This document shows positions 26,025-34,941 of a stretch of DNA of 64,000 nucleotides, piece by piece. The DNA is from Radicibacter daui. GTDB taxonomy: Bacteria > Pseudomonadota > Alphaproteobacteria > Radicibacterales > Radicibacteraceae. A program made the translations under genes and the position numbers. How positions within the stretch are numbered: the first letter of the stretch is position 1; each line of letters opens with the position of its first letter. The stretch covers positions 331,501-395,500 of the forward strand of contig CP131057.1 in the NCBI GenBank assembly GCA_030657355.1, read 5' to 3'. The notes under the pieces are model-generated. The model had not been told where the DNA came from. It was given only the letters and a program-made list of their open reading frames with translations, and searched no databases.

Positions 26025-26321
26025 GTGTCCGTCTCGTTCTCTTCAGCCTGTTTGGCAGGTTTTTGAACCAGTTGAGCGTCTGCTTGCCACAGCACCCCCT
26101 ACCAGTCCAATTCAACAATTGTTGCCGTTTGTTGCCGGGGCGAATTTTAGCCGCTGGGGAACCGGTCAAGGCAGGCGCGGCAAAAAATCCGGCAAATTGT
26201 GTAAAAGATATGCAATCTATCTCTCCGATCCGACCGTCGGAACCCGCCTTTGTTACCATTTCCGGACATGGCGTGGCTCTTGCGGAGGGGAAAGGTCAAC
26301 GCCGTCGACAGAAGCGACCGA

Positions 26322-27851
26322 ATGAACCTGCCGCCTTATCGCCTTGCCCTTAAAGGCATAACCAAATCCTTTCCGGGTGTCCTTGCCAATGATGCCGTCG
26401 ATCTCGCCCTTCAGGCAGGAGAGATCCACGCTCTTCTCGGCGAAAACGGGGCAGGCAAGAGTACACTGGTCAAGATTCTCTATGGCGTATTGCAGGCGGA
26501 TGCGGGCGAAATTCTCTGGCATGGAAGCCCGGTTGAAATCGGCAGCCCGGCGGCTGCGCGCAAACTGGGCATCGCCATGGTGTTCCAGCATTTTTCACTC
26601 TTCGAGACGCTGACGGTTGCGGAGAATGTGTGGCTCGGCATCGACAAGACCGAGCCGCTGGCGGTTGTGGCCGGGAAGGTTCGCGAGACCTCCGAGCGTT
26701 ATGGTCTGCCGCTCGATCCGAACCGGCATGTGCATGAGCTTTCCGTTGGTGAGCGCCAGCGCATAGAAATCGTGCGCTGTCTGCTGCAGAACCCGGAACT
26801 CCTGGTGATGGACGAGCCGACCTCGGTGCTGACACCGCAGGAGGCCGACCGCCTGTTTGAAACCCTGCGGCGCCTCGCGGCCGAGGGCATGACCATTCTC
26901 TATATCTCCCACAAGCTGGACGAAATCCGGGCGCTGTGCGGCAAGGCCACCATCCTGCGCGGCGGCAAGCGCGTGGCCGAGGCGGTGCCGGCTGAAGAAA
27001 GCTCCCGCTCTCTTGCCCGGTTGATGATCGGGCAGGATTTTGCCGAAGCTGAACGCAAGCCGGATGAGGGCCGCATTGGCGCCAAGCGCCTGACGGTGGG
27101 CGGCCTGACCATCGCCTCCACCAGCCCCTTCGGTACCCCGCTCGACAAGGTGAGCTTCGAGATCCGGGGCGGCGAAATCCTCGGCATGGCCGGTGTCGCC
27201 GGCAACGGGCAGGCAGAGCTGATCTCCGCTCTTATCGGGGAGGAAAAAGTGCCGGTCGGCATGCTGGCGCTCGATGGCACCGACATCGGCGACAAGGGCC
27301 CGGCGGAGCGCCGCAGTCTTGGCCTTGCCGTGGTGCCGGAAGAGCGGCAGGGACGCAGCGCCGTGCCGGAGCTGACGCTGGCTGAAAATGCACTGCTCAC
27401 CGGACACCAGCGTTTCTCGCTTGTGCGTCACGGTCTTGTGCAGGCCGCGGACGCAGCCAGACGCGCAGGCGAAATCATCAGCCGCTTTGCCGTCAAGGCT
27501 AACGGGCCGCAGGCGGAAGCGCGCGGACTTTCCGGCGGAAACCTGCAGAAATTCATCATTGGGCGCGAGATCGGGCAGGCGCCGGGCGTCTTTGTCGCCT
27601 CCGCCCCTACCTGGGGTGTTGACGCCGGCGCGGCGGCTGCCATTCATCAGGCCATCATCGACCTTGCGGCCACCGGGGCGGCCGTTCTCATCATCTCGCA
27701 GGATCTCGACGAACTCATGGTCATGTCAGACCGTATCTGCGCCATCTGTGCCGGACGTGTTTCTCCCGCCATCGATAGGGCGGAGGCCACGACCGAGCGC
27801 ATCGGCCTGATGATGGGCGGCTCCTTTACGGTTGCCGGGGAGGCTGCCTGA
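26322..27851 (+). CDS. ABC transporter ATPase, BMP/nucleoside importer type (two ATPase domains)
   Basis: 509 residues from the ATG at 26322. The first ABC domain has Walker A GENGAGKSTLVK, signature LSVGERQRIEIV and Walker B LLVMDEPTSVLT. The second has a reduced Walker A region (GVAGNGQAELISAL), signature LSGGNLQKFIIGREI and ASAPTWGVD in the Walker B position, as usual for the sugar/nucleoside class of double ATPases. It drives uptake with the two permeases and the BMP binding protein that follow. The frame is open 24 codons further upstream, but the ABC domain begins just after MNLPPYRL. The ribosome site is weak for all starts. Confidence 0.92.
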   Translation: MNLPPYRLALKGITKSFPGVLANDAVDLALQAGEIHALLGENGAGKSTLVKILYGVLQADAGEILWHGSPVEIGSPAAARKLGIAMVFQHFSLFETLTVAENVWLGIDKTEPLAVVAGKVRETSERYGLPLDPNRHVHELSVGERQRIEIVRCLLQNPELLVMDEPTSVLTPQEADRLFETLRRLAAEGMTILYISHKLDEIRALCGKATILRGGKRVAEAVPAEESSRSLARLMIGQDFAEAERKPDEGRIGAKRLTVGGLTIASTSPFGTPLDKVSFEIRGGEILGMAGVAGNGQAELISALIGEEKVPVGMLALDGTDIGDKGPAERRSLGLAVVPEERQGRSAVPELTLAENALLTGHQRFSLVRHGLVQAADAARRAGEIISRFAVKANGPQAEARGLSGGNLQKFIIGREIGQAPGVFVASAPTWGVDAGAAAAIHQAIIDLAATGAAVLIISQDLDELMVMSDRICAICAGRVSPAIDRAEATTERIGLMMGGSFTVAGEAA

Positions 27852-27852
27852 C

Positions 27853-28971
27853 ATGTCTCACAAGAAAGTGCCGCTGCTCAGGCTGGAGCCGCGTGCCGAA
27901 ACGGCACGCGTCATGGTCTATGCCGCTCCGCTCATTGCGGTCGTGCTGACGCTCATCGGTGGCTCTGTCCTGTTTGCGCTCATGGGCTTTGCCCCGCATG
28001 TGGCGCTCTACAACTTCTTCATTGCGCCGATCAGCGACACCTACGGCCTCAGCGAGCTGGCGGTGAAGGCAACGCCGCTGGTGCTGATTGCCATCGGCCT
28101 GTCGCTCGGCTTCCGTGCCAATGTATGGAACATCGGTGCCGAGGGGCAGCTCACCATCGGGGCGCTCTTTGGCGGCATGGTGGCGCTGGCGCTCAATGAT
28201 CTGACAGGCTGGTATATCCTGCCGCTGGAAATCATCGCCGGCGTGCTGGCCGGCATGGCCTGGGCGGCGATCCCGGCCTTTTTGCGCACGCGCTTCAATA
28301 CCAACGAAATTCTGGTGAGCCTGATGCTCACCTATATCGCCCAGCTGCTGCTCAACCTGCTGGTGCACGGGGTGCTGCGTGACCCGGCGGCACTCGGTTT
28401 TCCGCAGTCGAAGGCCTTTTCGGATTCGACCCTGCTGCCGACCATTCTTGACGGCACCCGCGTTACTTCCAGCACCATCATCACCCTCCTCATCGTCGGG
28501 ATAGCCTGGGTGGTGGTGGCAAAGAGCTTTGTCGGCTTCCAGATCCGCGTGGCAGGCCTTGCCCCGGCAGCGGCACGTTATGCCGGTTTTCGCCAGCCGC
28601 GCCTTGTGTGGATGACCTTGCTGGCCGGCGGCGGTCTTGCCGGGCTCGCCGGTATCTTCGAGGTGGCGGGGCCTATCGGCCAGCTGCAGCCGACGATTTC
28701 GCCGGGTTACGGCTTTACCGCCATCATCGTGGCCTTCCTTGGCCGCCTGCATCCGCTCGGCATCCTGCTGGCGGGGCTTCTGGTGGCGCTCAGCTATCTG
28801 GGCGGTGAGGCGGTGCAGATCAATATGGGTATGCCGCTGGCGGTAACCGGCGTGTTCCAGGGCATGCTGCTGTTTTTCCTGCTCGCCTGCGATGTGCTGG
28901 TGAGTTACCGGATCCGCTGGCGTGGGACCGGACAGGGAGCAGTAACGGGTGCCCGGGCGGCGAAGGGGTAA
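27853..28971 (+). CDS. ABC transporter permease, BMP/nucleoside importer (first)
   Basis: 372 residues with about nine or ten hydrophobic helices and the BPD_transp_2-type sequence IGLSLGFRANVWNIGAEGQL and FLRTRFNTNEILVSLML, close to YufP/NupP-type permeases of purine nucleoside importers. The ATG is two bases after the stop of the ATPase gene, with GGGGAGG upstream. It forms the membrane channel with the next gene product. Confidence 0.92.
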   Translation: MSHKKVPLLRLEPRAETARVMVYAAPLIAVVLTLIGGSVLFALMGFAPHVALYNFFIAPISDTYGLSELAVKATPLVLIAIGLSLGFRANVWNIGAEGQLTIGALFGGMVALALNDLTGWYILPLEIIAGVLAGMAWAAIPAFLRTRFNTNEILVSLMLTYIAQLLLNLLVHGVLRDPAALGFPQSKAFSDSTLLPTILDGTRVTSSTIITLLIVGIAWVVVAKSFVGFQIRVAGLAPAAARYAGFRQPRLVWMTLLAGGGLAGLAGIFEVAGPIGQLQPTISPGYGFTAIIVAFLGRLHPLGILLAGLLVALSYLGGEAVQINMGMPLAVTGVFQGMLLFFLLACDVLVSYRIRWRGTGQGAVTGARAAKG

Positions 28972-28978
28972 GGCAGCG

Positions 28979-29905
28979 ATGTTTCTCGACACAACCGGCG
29001 CCATCATTGCCGCGACCATCATCGCCGCCACGCCTCTGCTGCTTGCCGCCATCGGCGAGCTGGTGACGGAGAAGTCCGGCGTGCTCAATCTCGGTGTCGA
29101 AGGCATGATGCTGGTGGGCGCGGTTGCCGGCTTTGCCGTCGACAGTGCCGGCGGCGGCGCCTTTGGCGGCCTCATCGCCGCCATGCTGGCCGGCGCCGCC
29201 ATGGCCGCGCTTTTCGGTTTCCTGACACTTTTCCTGCTGACCAACCAGGTGGCGACGGGCCTTGCGCTCACCATGTTCGGCACCGGGCTTTCCGCGCTCG
29301 CCGGGCAGGGTTTTGTCGGCACCACCGTGCCGCGTCTCGGCAAGATCGATATCCCGCTGCTGAGCCAGATCCCGCTTCTGGGGCCTGCTTTCTTTTCTCA
29401 CGACGCGCTGGTTTACGGCTCCGTGCTCATCACCGCGGCGGTCTGGTATTTCCTCTACCGCACCCGCGGGGGCCTTATCCTGCGCGCGATGGGGGAGAGT
29501 GCGGATGTGGCGCATGCCATCGGTTATCCGGTGATCGGTATCCGCTTTGCCGCCGTGCTGTTTGGCGGAGCGATGGCGGGGCTGGGCGGGGCCTATCTCT
29601 CGCTCGCCTATACGCCGCTCTGGGCGGAGAACATGACGGCGGGGCGCGGATGGGTCGCGCTGGCGCTCGTCGTTTTTGCCACCTGGCGGCCATGGCGCGC
29701 CATGCTTGGTGCCTATATCTTCGGCGGGGTAACCATTGCCCAGCTGCATGTTCAGGGAATGGGGGTGTCGATACCGCCGCAGCTTCTCTCGATGCTGCCG
29801 TACGCGGCCACCATCGTCGTTCTCGTCATCATTTCACGCGACGCAACGCGCGTGAAACTCAACGCGCCGGCGGCCCTGGGCAAGCCCTTCCTGCCGACGG
29901 CGTGA
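28979..29905 (+). CDS. ABC transporter permease, BMP/nucleoside importer (second)
   Basis: 308 residues with about eight hydrophobic helices. ATPLLLAAIGELVTEKSGVL, then NLGVEGMMLVGAVAG, is typical of YufQ/NupQ-like permeases, as is the GENPDVAHAIGYPV-like segment (here GESADVAHAIGYPVIGIRFA). The ATG lies seven bases after the previous stop, with AAGG (in GGGTAAGGCAGCG) close by. It pairs with the upstream permease. Confidence 0.92.
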   Translation: MFLDTTGAIIAATIIAATPLLLAAIGELVTEKSGVLNLGVEGMMLVGAVAGFAVDSAGGGAFGGLIAAMLAGAAMAALFGFLTLFLLTNQVATGLALTMFGTGLSALAGQGFVGTTVPRLGKIDIPLLSQIPLLGPAFFSHDALVYGSVLITAAVWYFLYRTRGGLILRAMGESADVAHAIGYPVIGIRFAAVLFGGAMAGLGGAYLSLAYTPLWAENMTAGRGWVALALVVFATWRPWRAMLGAYIFGGVTIAQLHVQGMGVSIPPQLLSMLPYAATIVVLVIISRDATRVKLNAPAALGKPFLPTA

Positions 29906-29949
29906 CAACAACAGGTTTAACAGCAAGCTCCAACAGGGGAGAGCAAGTG

Positions 29950-31035
29950 ATGAGCAAGAGCATCCTGTCGCGGGTCCTGGGAACGGCTGCCGCCGTGGCC
30001 CTCGGCCTCGCCGCCGCAGGCGCCCATGCCGACGGCAAGGTCAAGGCCGGTTTCATCTATGTCGGTCCGCACAATGACGGCGGTTACAGCCAGCAGCACG
30101 ACATGGGCCGCCTTGAAGCCCAGAAGAACCTCGGCGACAAGGTCGAGACCTCCTATGTGGAAAGCGTGCCGGAAGGTGCTGATGCCGAGCGCGTGATCCG
30201 CCAGATGGCCGCCTCCGGTGCCAACATCATCTTCACCACCTCCTTCGGCTTCATGGATGCGACCATCAAGGTTGCCAAGCAGTTCCCGAAGGTGAAGTTC
30301 GAGCACGCCACCGGCTACAAGACGGCTGACAATGTCGGCATCTACAATGCGCGCTTCTATGAAGGCCGCGCTGTCATCGGCACCATGGCCGGGCGCCTGA
30401 CCAAGACCAACAAGATTGGCTACGTCGCCTCGTTCCCGATCCCGGAAGTTATCCAGGGCATCAACTCCGCCACGCTGGCTGCCCGCGCGGTGAACCCGAA
30501 CGTCACCATGAGCGTGGTATGGGTCAACAGCTGGTATGATCCCGGCAAGGAAGCCGCCGCCGCCCAGGCCCTGATGGACCAGGGCGTGGACGTCATCATG
30601 CAGCACACCGACAGCCCGGCGCCGCTGCAGGCCGCTGCGCAGCGCGGGTTCTGGGGCTTTGGCCAGTCTGGCGACATGCACCAGTACGCGCCGGACGCCC
30701 AGGCGACCGGCATCGTCGACCATTGGGGCGACTATTACACCCAGCGCATCCAGGCCGTGATCGACGGCACCTGGAAGCCGGACAACACCTGGGGTGGTTT
30801 TGCGGCCAACATGGTCAACCTCGCTACCTTCTCCGACAAGCTGCCGGCTGATGTGAAGGCGGAAGCGCTGAAGGTTGAGGACGATATCAAGACCGGCAAG
30901 CGCCACCCCTTCCAGGGCCCGATCAAGAAGCAGGACGGCTCCGAGGTTATCCCGGCCGGCAAGACCCTGTCCGACGACGAGCTCTCGGGCATGAACTACT
31001 ATGTCGAAGGCGTGATCGGCACGATCCCGAACTAA
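29950..31035 (+). CDS. BMP-family substrate-binding protein
   Basis: 361 residues. A signal peptide ends AAAGAHA near residue 26. The mature part has VKAGFIYVGPHNDGGYSQQH, an opening shared with the basic membrane protein family (PF02608), then FTTSFGFMDATIKVAKQFP, IGYVASFPIPEVIQGINS and VWVNSWYDPGKEAAAAQAL. Members bind purine nucleosides or related ligands in the periplasm. GGGGAG stands eight bases before the ATG. It is the last gene of the four-gene importer unit and is followed by a strong terminator. The true ligand is not established by sequence alone. Confidence 0.93.
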   Translation: MSKSILSRVLGTAAAVALGLAAAGAHADGKVKAGFIYVGPHNDGGYSQQHDMGRLEAQKNLGDKVETSYVESVPEGADAERVIRQMAASGANIIFTTSFGFMDATIKVAKQFPKVKFEHATGYKTADNVGIYNARFYEGRAVIGTMAGRLTKTNKIGYVASFPIPEVIQGINSATLAARAVNPNVTMSVVWVNSWYDPGKEAAAAQALMDQGVDVIMQHTDSPAPLQAAAQRGFWGFGQSGDMHQYAPDAQATGIVDHWGDYYTQRIQAVIDGTWKPDNTWGGFAANMVNLATFSDKLPADVKAEALKVEDDIKTGKRHPFQGPIKKQDGSEVIPAGKTLSDDELSGMNYYVEGVIGTIPN

Positions 31036-31074
31036 GACAACGGTTCCTCCACCTTCGGGCCGGAGAAACAGGAA

Positions 31075-31104
31075 ACCCCGCCGGACCGCTCCGGCGGGGT
31101 TTTG
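31075..31104 (+). terminator. Rho-independent terminator of the BMP importer operon
   Basis: Perfect 10-bp arms CCCCGCCGGA (31076-31085) and TCCGGCGGGG (31090-31099) around a CCGC loop, followed by TTTTG. On the other strand it also lies beyond the stop of the convergent TonB receptor gene. Confidence 0.9.
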
Positions 31105-31143
31105 TTTGGGCGCCTTGAGGGAAGGCGACCGGAAGGGGTGGTC

Positions 31144-33384
31144 TCAGAACTTCACGGTCGCGGAGACCTTGAAGGTGCGGCCCGGCTGCGAATAGTAGTC
31201 CTGCTGCAGGGTCGTGTCGGACGGGATGTCCAGCGGGTCGTAGTAGGTCTTGTCCAGCAGGTTGTAGACACCGGCCTGCAGGGTCACGTTCTTGAGTGGC
31301 TGATACCAGCCGGTGAAGTCGACAGTGGCATAGCCAGGCGTCTTCTGGACTTCCGTCTCGGCCTGATCATGCGCCATGGCCAGGGTCAGGTAGGAGTCGA
31401 CACCCCAGTTTTCCTTGGCATAGCCGGCATTCAGCATGGTCTTGAAGGCCGGAATGGTGTCGATGTAGTCACCGCTGTCGTCATCCTCGCCATAGGCATA
31501 GGCCAGCGAGCCGGTGGTATGGAGGCCGTTGTCGAACTTGTAGTGCGCGGTCGCCTCACCGCCATAGATCGTGACCTTGTTGCGGTTGACATATTCGGTG
31601 ACCCCGAGCGGGAAGTCCGTCGTGGCACCCAGGCTCTCAGTGTCGATGAAGTTGCGGTACTTGTTGTAGTAGCCGGAGAGGCTGCCGCCGAACTTCTCGT
31701 CGCCCAGATTGGCACCGATTGAGTAACCGTTACTGGTCTCGGGCTTCAGGTCCGGATTGCCGAGGCTGACATAGCTGCCGACACCGCCATAGGCCTGGTA
31801 GAGCTCGTTGACGGTCGGCGCGCGGAAGGCTTGCGCCCACTGGCCGTAGAGCGTTACCTCGGGAATCACATCCCACTCAGCCCGCAGCTTGGGCGAAATC
31901 TTGTGGTCGGAGCTTTCATCCGGCAGGCCGGTATAAGCGGCGTTCCCGGTGAAGCTGGCGGTTTCCTGCGGCTTTTGCTCATACCAGTCGAAACGGGCTC
32001 CGGGGATAAGGCGAACGGTATTGTCCACGAAGCCGATCTGGTCCTGGGCGAAGAGGCCCAGGGTCAAGCCTTCCACGTCCGGCATGTCAGACTGGTTGTT
32101 GTGGAAGAAAGCGCAGGAAGCGGGAGTCGGCGTCGTTGTGGCGCAGCTGTCTTGACCCGCCGCATATTGTGAATCTTCATTACGGTCGAGGTTACCGCCG
32201 AAGGAGAGCTTATGAGGCGCCAAAGCCTCAAATTCCTTCACTAGGGTGCCATTCAGGCCATACATCGTGGTTTCACGGTCGGCGTCACGGCTATAATCGC
32301 CGACAACACCTGTGAGCCGGTAGGTACTGATATCGTCGCCGAGCTTGACGCGTTGCCAGTAGACATTGGCATTGGCTTCATCGAACCAGCTTCTGCCATC
32401 AGAGGACTTGAAATCGTAGGAGCCGGAAAGGCGCTTGCGCTCGACCGTCTTGTCGTTGTCGTAATTGCCGACACCATAGGTCGCGGGAGCCACCGTGAAG
32501 AGTGAGGCCTCGTCGTCGCGGTGGAAGATTTCACCGGTAAGGCCCAGCCTGGTGTCGTCGCCGACATACTGGTTCAGCTTGGCGAGGAAACTTTCCTGAT
32601 CATAGTCGTCGGGATTGGCCGCCGTGCGGACGGTTGGGCCGGCGCCCTTGTCGTCACCCTTGTTATCCGTTTCATGGCCGTTCTTGTACCCGCCCTGAAC
32701 CATCAGGTAGGTGTTGTCTGCCCGGCCGGCGAGGGCCTGGTTGAGGCTCCAGCTGCGGTCCGTGGTGTCGATCGCTACTTTGCTGATGCCGCCAAAGGTG
32801 GCGTCGCCCTCAAGAATATCCTCCGGGTCCAGCGTGCGCAGGGCCACGCTTCCCCCCAGGGCCCCGCTTCCCGCGACGCTTGAATCTGAGCCGCGGACGA
32901 CATCAAGCTGCGACAGGCTGGAGAAATCGACCGTGTTGGCGCCACCGCTGTAGCCGCTGACTCCGGGGTCGCCATTACGCACGGCGTCCGTGACCCAGGG
33001 CAGCGGAATGCCATCGATCGTCATCGCTACACGAGGGCCGTCAAGGCCGCGGATATTGAAGCTCTCGCTGGTGTTGTTGTAGCTCACACCGGGCGCCAGA
33101 CGGTCGACCTCGGTGTAGCTGTCGACCTGCTTGGCGTCGATCTCATCCTTGGTGACCGTGATCGTGGCCGGCGTATCGGTGGCCGGGGTCACAACGGTGC
33201 GGGTGTCCTCGACAACGACTGGTGCGGTAACTGCGGCGCCGCTGCTGTCGGTCGTCGCCGTGGATGCTGTGCTGCCGGTGCTCTGCGCTTTGGCAGCGGT
33301 GCCATAGGCGGTGACAAGGCTGAAGGCGGCCAGCGCCAGGGAGCAGGCGGTTGCTGACAGCAGCCGGTCTTTTTCTCTTCTCAT
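31144..33384 (-). CDS. hmuR: TonB-dependent hemin/hemoprotein receptor
   Basis: 746 residues from MRREKDRLL; GAGG lies eight bases before this ATG. A signal peptide (about 1-33) is followed by a Ser/Thr/Ala-rich stretch and a plug domain (TPATITVTKDEIDAKQVDSY; FNIRGLDGPRVAMTIDGIPL), then a 22-stranded barrel ending KVSATVKF with the C-terminal Phe of outer-membrane proteins. The sequence fits the TonB-dependent hemoglobin/transferrin/lactoferrin receptor family. The adjacent divergent hmuSTUV genes make heme the likely ligand. Fur/Irr-like palindromes in the shared promoter suggest iron repression. The symbol is given by context. Confidence 0.88.
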   Translation of the reverse strand: MRREKDRLLSATACSLALAAFSLVTAYGTAAKAQSTGSTASTATTDSSGAAVTAPVVVEDTRTVVTPATDTPATITVTKDEIDAKQVDSYTEVDRLAPGVSYNNTSESFNIRGLDGPRVAMTIDGIPLPWVTDAVRNGDPGVSGYSGGANTVDFSSLSQLDVVRGSDSSVAGSGALGGSVALRTLDPEDILEGDATFGGISKVAIDTTDRSWSLNQALAGRADNTYLMVQGGYKNGHETDNKGDDKGAGPTVRTAANPDDYDQESFLAKLNQYVGDDTRLGLTGEIFHRDDEASLFTVAPATYGVGNYDNDKTVERKRLSGSYDFKSSDGRSWFDEANANVYWQRVKLGDDISTYRLTGVVGDYSRDADRETTMYGLNGTLVKEFEALAPHKLSFGGNLDRNEDSQYAAGQDSCATTTPTPASCAFFHNNQSDMPDVEGLTLGLFAQDQIGFVDNTVRLIPGARFDWYEQKPQETASFTGNAAYTGLPDESSDHKISPKLRAEWDVIPEVTLYGQWAQAFRAPTVNELYQAYGGVGSYVSLGNPDLKPETSNGYSIGANLGDEKFGGSLSGYYNKYRNFIDTESLGATTDFPLGVTEYVNRNKVTIYGGEATAHYKFDNGLHTTGSLAYAYGEDDDSGDYIDTIPAFKTMLNAGYAKENWGVDSYLTLAMAHDQAETEVQKTPGYATVDFTGWYQPLKNVTLQAGVYNLLDKTYYDPLDIPSDTTLQQDYYSQPGRTFKVSATVKF

Positions 33385-33499
33385 GATGTTTGCCTCGCAG
33401 TCGGTGCCCGGCACGCCCTCTGCCGGCACGACGCATTCCCTTGGGAAAGGGAAGGAGTGGGCGGGCGTGCAGTTGATTATCGTTCGCAACAAAGTGCGT

Positions 33500-33518
33500 A
33501 GTGCGAATGGCTCGCATT
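33500..33518. promoter_or_regulatory. Fur/Irr-like box on the receptor side
   Basis: Inverted repeat TGCGA-ATGGC-TCGCA (33502-33516) flanked by AG and TT, about 116 bases upstream of the TonB receptor start. It matches 17 of 19 positions of the second box in its arm and flank pattern (the arms TGCGA/TCGCA are identical). Confidence 0.55.
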
Positions 33519-33721
33519 TGCGGATCGTGTCAACAAGGCTTCGGGAATAAGGCCGCATGCAGGGCGCGGGGGCGGGCAGCGTGGCGAAAGCGCAACGGCG
33601 ATAGGGAAGAATTTTCTAATGAATCTGCGGCCTTTGGGCAGTTTTTCTGATTTTGGGGCCATTGGCTGAAACGCCGCTCAGGGCCGTTGACACCCTCTCC
33701 GGCTGCTGACAAGAAATCAGC

Positions 33722-33740
33722 AATGCGAGTCATTCGCATT
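33722..33740. promoter_or_regulatory. Fur/Irr-like box on the hmuS side
   Basis: AATGCGAGTCATTCGCATT, a perfect 7-5-7 inverted repeat, 100 bases before the hmuS start. Shape and sequence resemble alphaproteobacterial Fur-family operators upstream of heme and siderophore uptake genes. Confidence 0.7.
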
Positions 33741-33840
33741 AAAAATTACCTCGGCCAATGCTCCCCGGGACGCTGGCCGGGACGCTTTGGCCCGGGCTGA
33801 CACATCGCTGCTGGCGCCCGTTTTCATGGAGGCATTCCGG

Positions 33841-34941
33841 ATGACCCTCGTTTCCCCCGCGCCGCAATCGGCCGACCTTCCTGCCTCCCGTCTGGAGACG
33901 CTGCGCCGCCAGCGTCACGATCTGCTGGCGGCCGATCCGAAATTGCGGGCCCGCGATGTCGCCGAGAAACTCGACATCAGTGAAGCCGAGCTTCTGCTGG
34001 TCGATCCCGCCAACCGCGTGACCCTGCTTTCCGGCGAATGGCTGGAGATGGTGGGAGACCTTGCCACGCTCGGTCCGGTCATGGCGCTGACGCGCAATGA
34101 AGAGGCGGTGATCGAGAAGGTGGGCACCTATGGCAAGCCGAGCGGCAGCCACAGGGCCGCCGTCATCATCAACGGTACCATCGACCTACGCCTTTTCACC
34201 AGCCGCTGGCATCTGGCCGCTGCTGTCGAGGTGGGCGTGGGAGATGCCACCCGCCGCAGCATCCAGTTCTTCGACCAGCATGGCGTTGCCATGCACAAGG
34301 TCCATGCCAGGCCGGAAACCGATCTTGCTGCCCTTGCCGCTTATATCGAGCGCTGGAAGGCGCCGGTGCAGCCGCATGAACTGACGCTGGAGCCGGCACC
34401 GGCCAGTGAACGCCCGGCGACTATCGACCTGGATGTGCCGGCCTTCCGCGAGGCCTGGCTCGGCATGCGCGACGTGCATGAGTTTTTCGGCATCATCAAG
34501 AAGTTCGGCGTGCCGCGCGAGCAGGCGCTGAGGGAAGTCGGCCCCGACCTTTGCCAGCCGGTGCCGGTATCAACCTTCCGCGAAGCGCTGAACCATGCCG
34601 CGAGCACCGGCCTTTCCATCATGATCTTCGTTGGCAACTCCGGTTGCATCGAGATCCATACCGGCCCTATCAGCCGTGTCGAGATCATGGGCCCCTGGCT
34701 CAACATCCTCGATCCGGGCTTCAACCTGCATCTGCGCGAAGATCTGGTGACCTCGGCCTATGCCCTGCGTCGCCCGACATCGGAAACCTGGCTACACAGC
34801 CTCGAGCTTTACAACGCGAACGGCGAGCATGTGCTGATCATGCTGGGCGAGCGCAAGGCGCATGATCCGGAACTGCCGGAATGGACCGCGCTGGTCGAGA
34901 AGCTCGCCGGGTTCGCCCCGCTTCCGGAAGGTATTCGCTGA
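33841..34941 (+). CDS. hmuS: Hemin-degrading factor HmuS/ChuX-HemS family
   Basis: 366 residues. Two homologous halves are visible: one with RVTLLSGEWLEMVGDLATLG and VMALTRNEEAVIEKVGTY, the other with NSGCIEIHTGPISRVEIMGP and WLNILDPGFNLHLRED. This is the duplicated HemS/ChuS/HmuS structure, cytoplasmic proteins that bind heme and release its iron or hand it on. The start at MTLVSP is chosen because GGAGG lies eight bases before it; two other in-frame ATGs lie up to 18 codons upstream. The stop overlaps the hmuT ATG by one base, so it heads the hmuSTUV operon, divergent from the receptor. Confidence 0.93.
   Translation: MTLVSPAPQSADLPASRLETLRRQRHDLLAADPKLRARDVAEKLDISEAELLLVDPANRVTLLSGEWLEMVGDLATLGPVMALTRNEEAVIEKVGTYGKPSGSHRAAVIINGTIDLRLFTSRWHLAAAVEVGVGDATRRSIQFFDQHGVAMHKVHARPETDLAALAAYIERWKAPVQPHELTLEPAPASERPATIDLDVPAFREAWLGMRDVHEFFGIIKKFGVPREQALREVGPDLCQPVPVSTFREALNHAASTGLSIMIFVGNSGCIEIHTGPISRVEIMGPWLNILDPGFNLHLREDLVTSAYALRRPTSETWLHSLELYNANGEHVLIMLGERKAHDPELPEWTALVEKLAGFAPLPEGIR

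Larger units (their letters stand above)
33385..33840. other. Divergent heme-uptake promoter region
   Basis: 456 bases between the receptor and hmuS, with no gene supported. It holds the two Fur/Irr-like boxes about 220 bases apart, one toward each gene. I see no riboswitch fold. Confidence 0.6.

Noticed and set aside
27826-29343. Open frame of 505 codons opposite the BMP importer permeases
   Set aside because: It spans two real genes and reads as Arg/Gln/His-rich noise.
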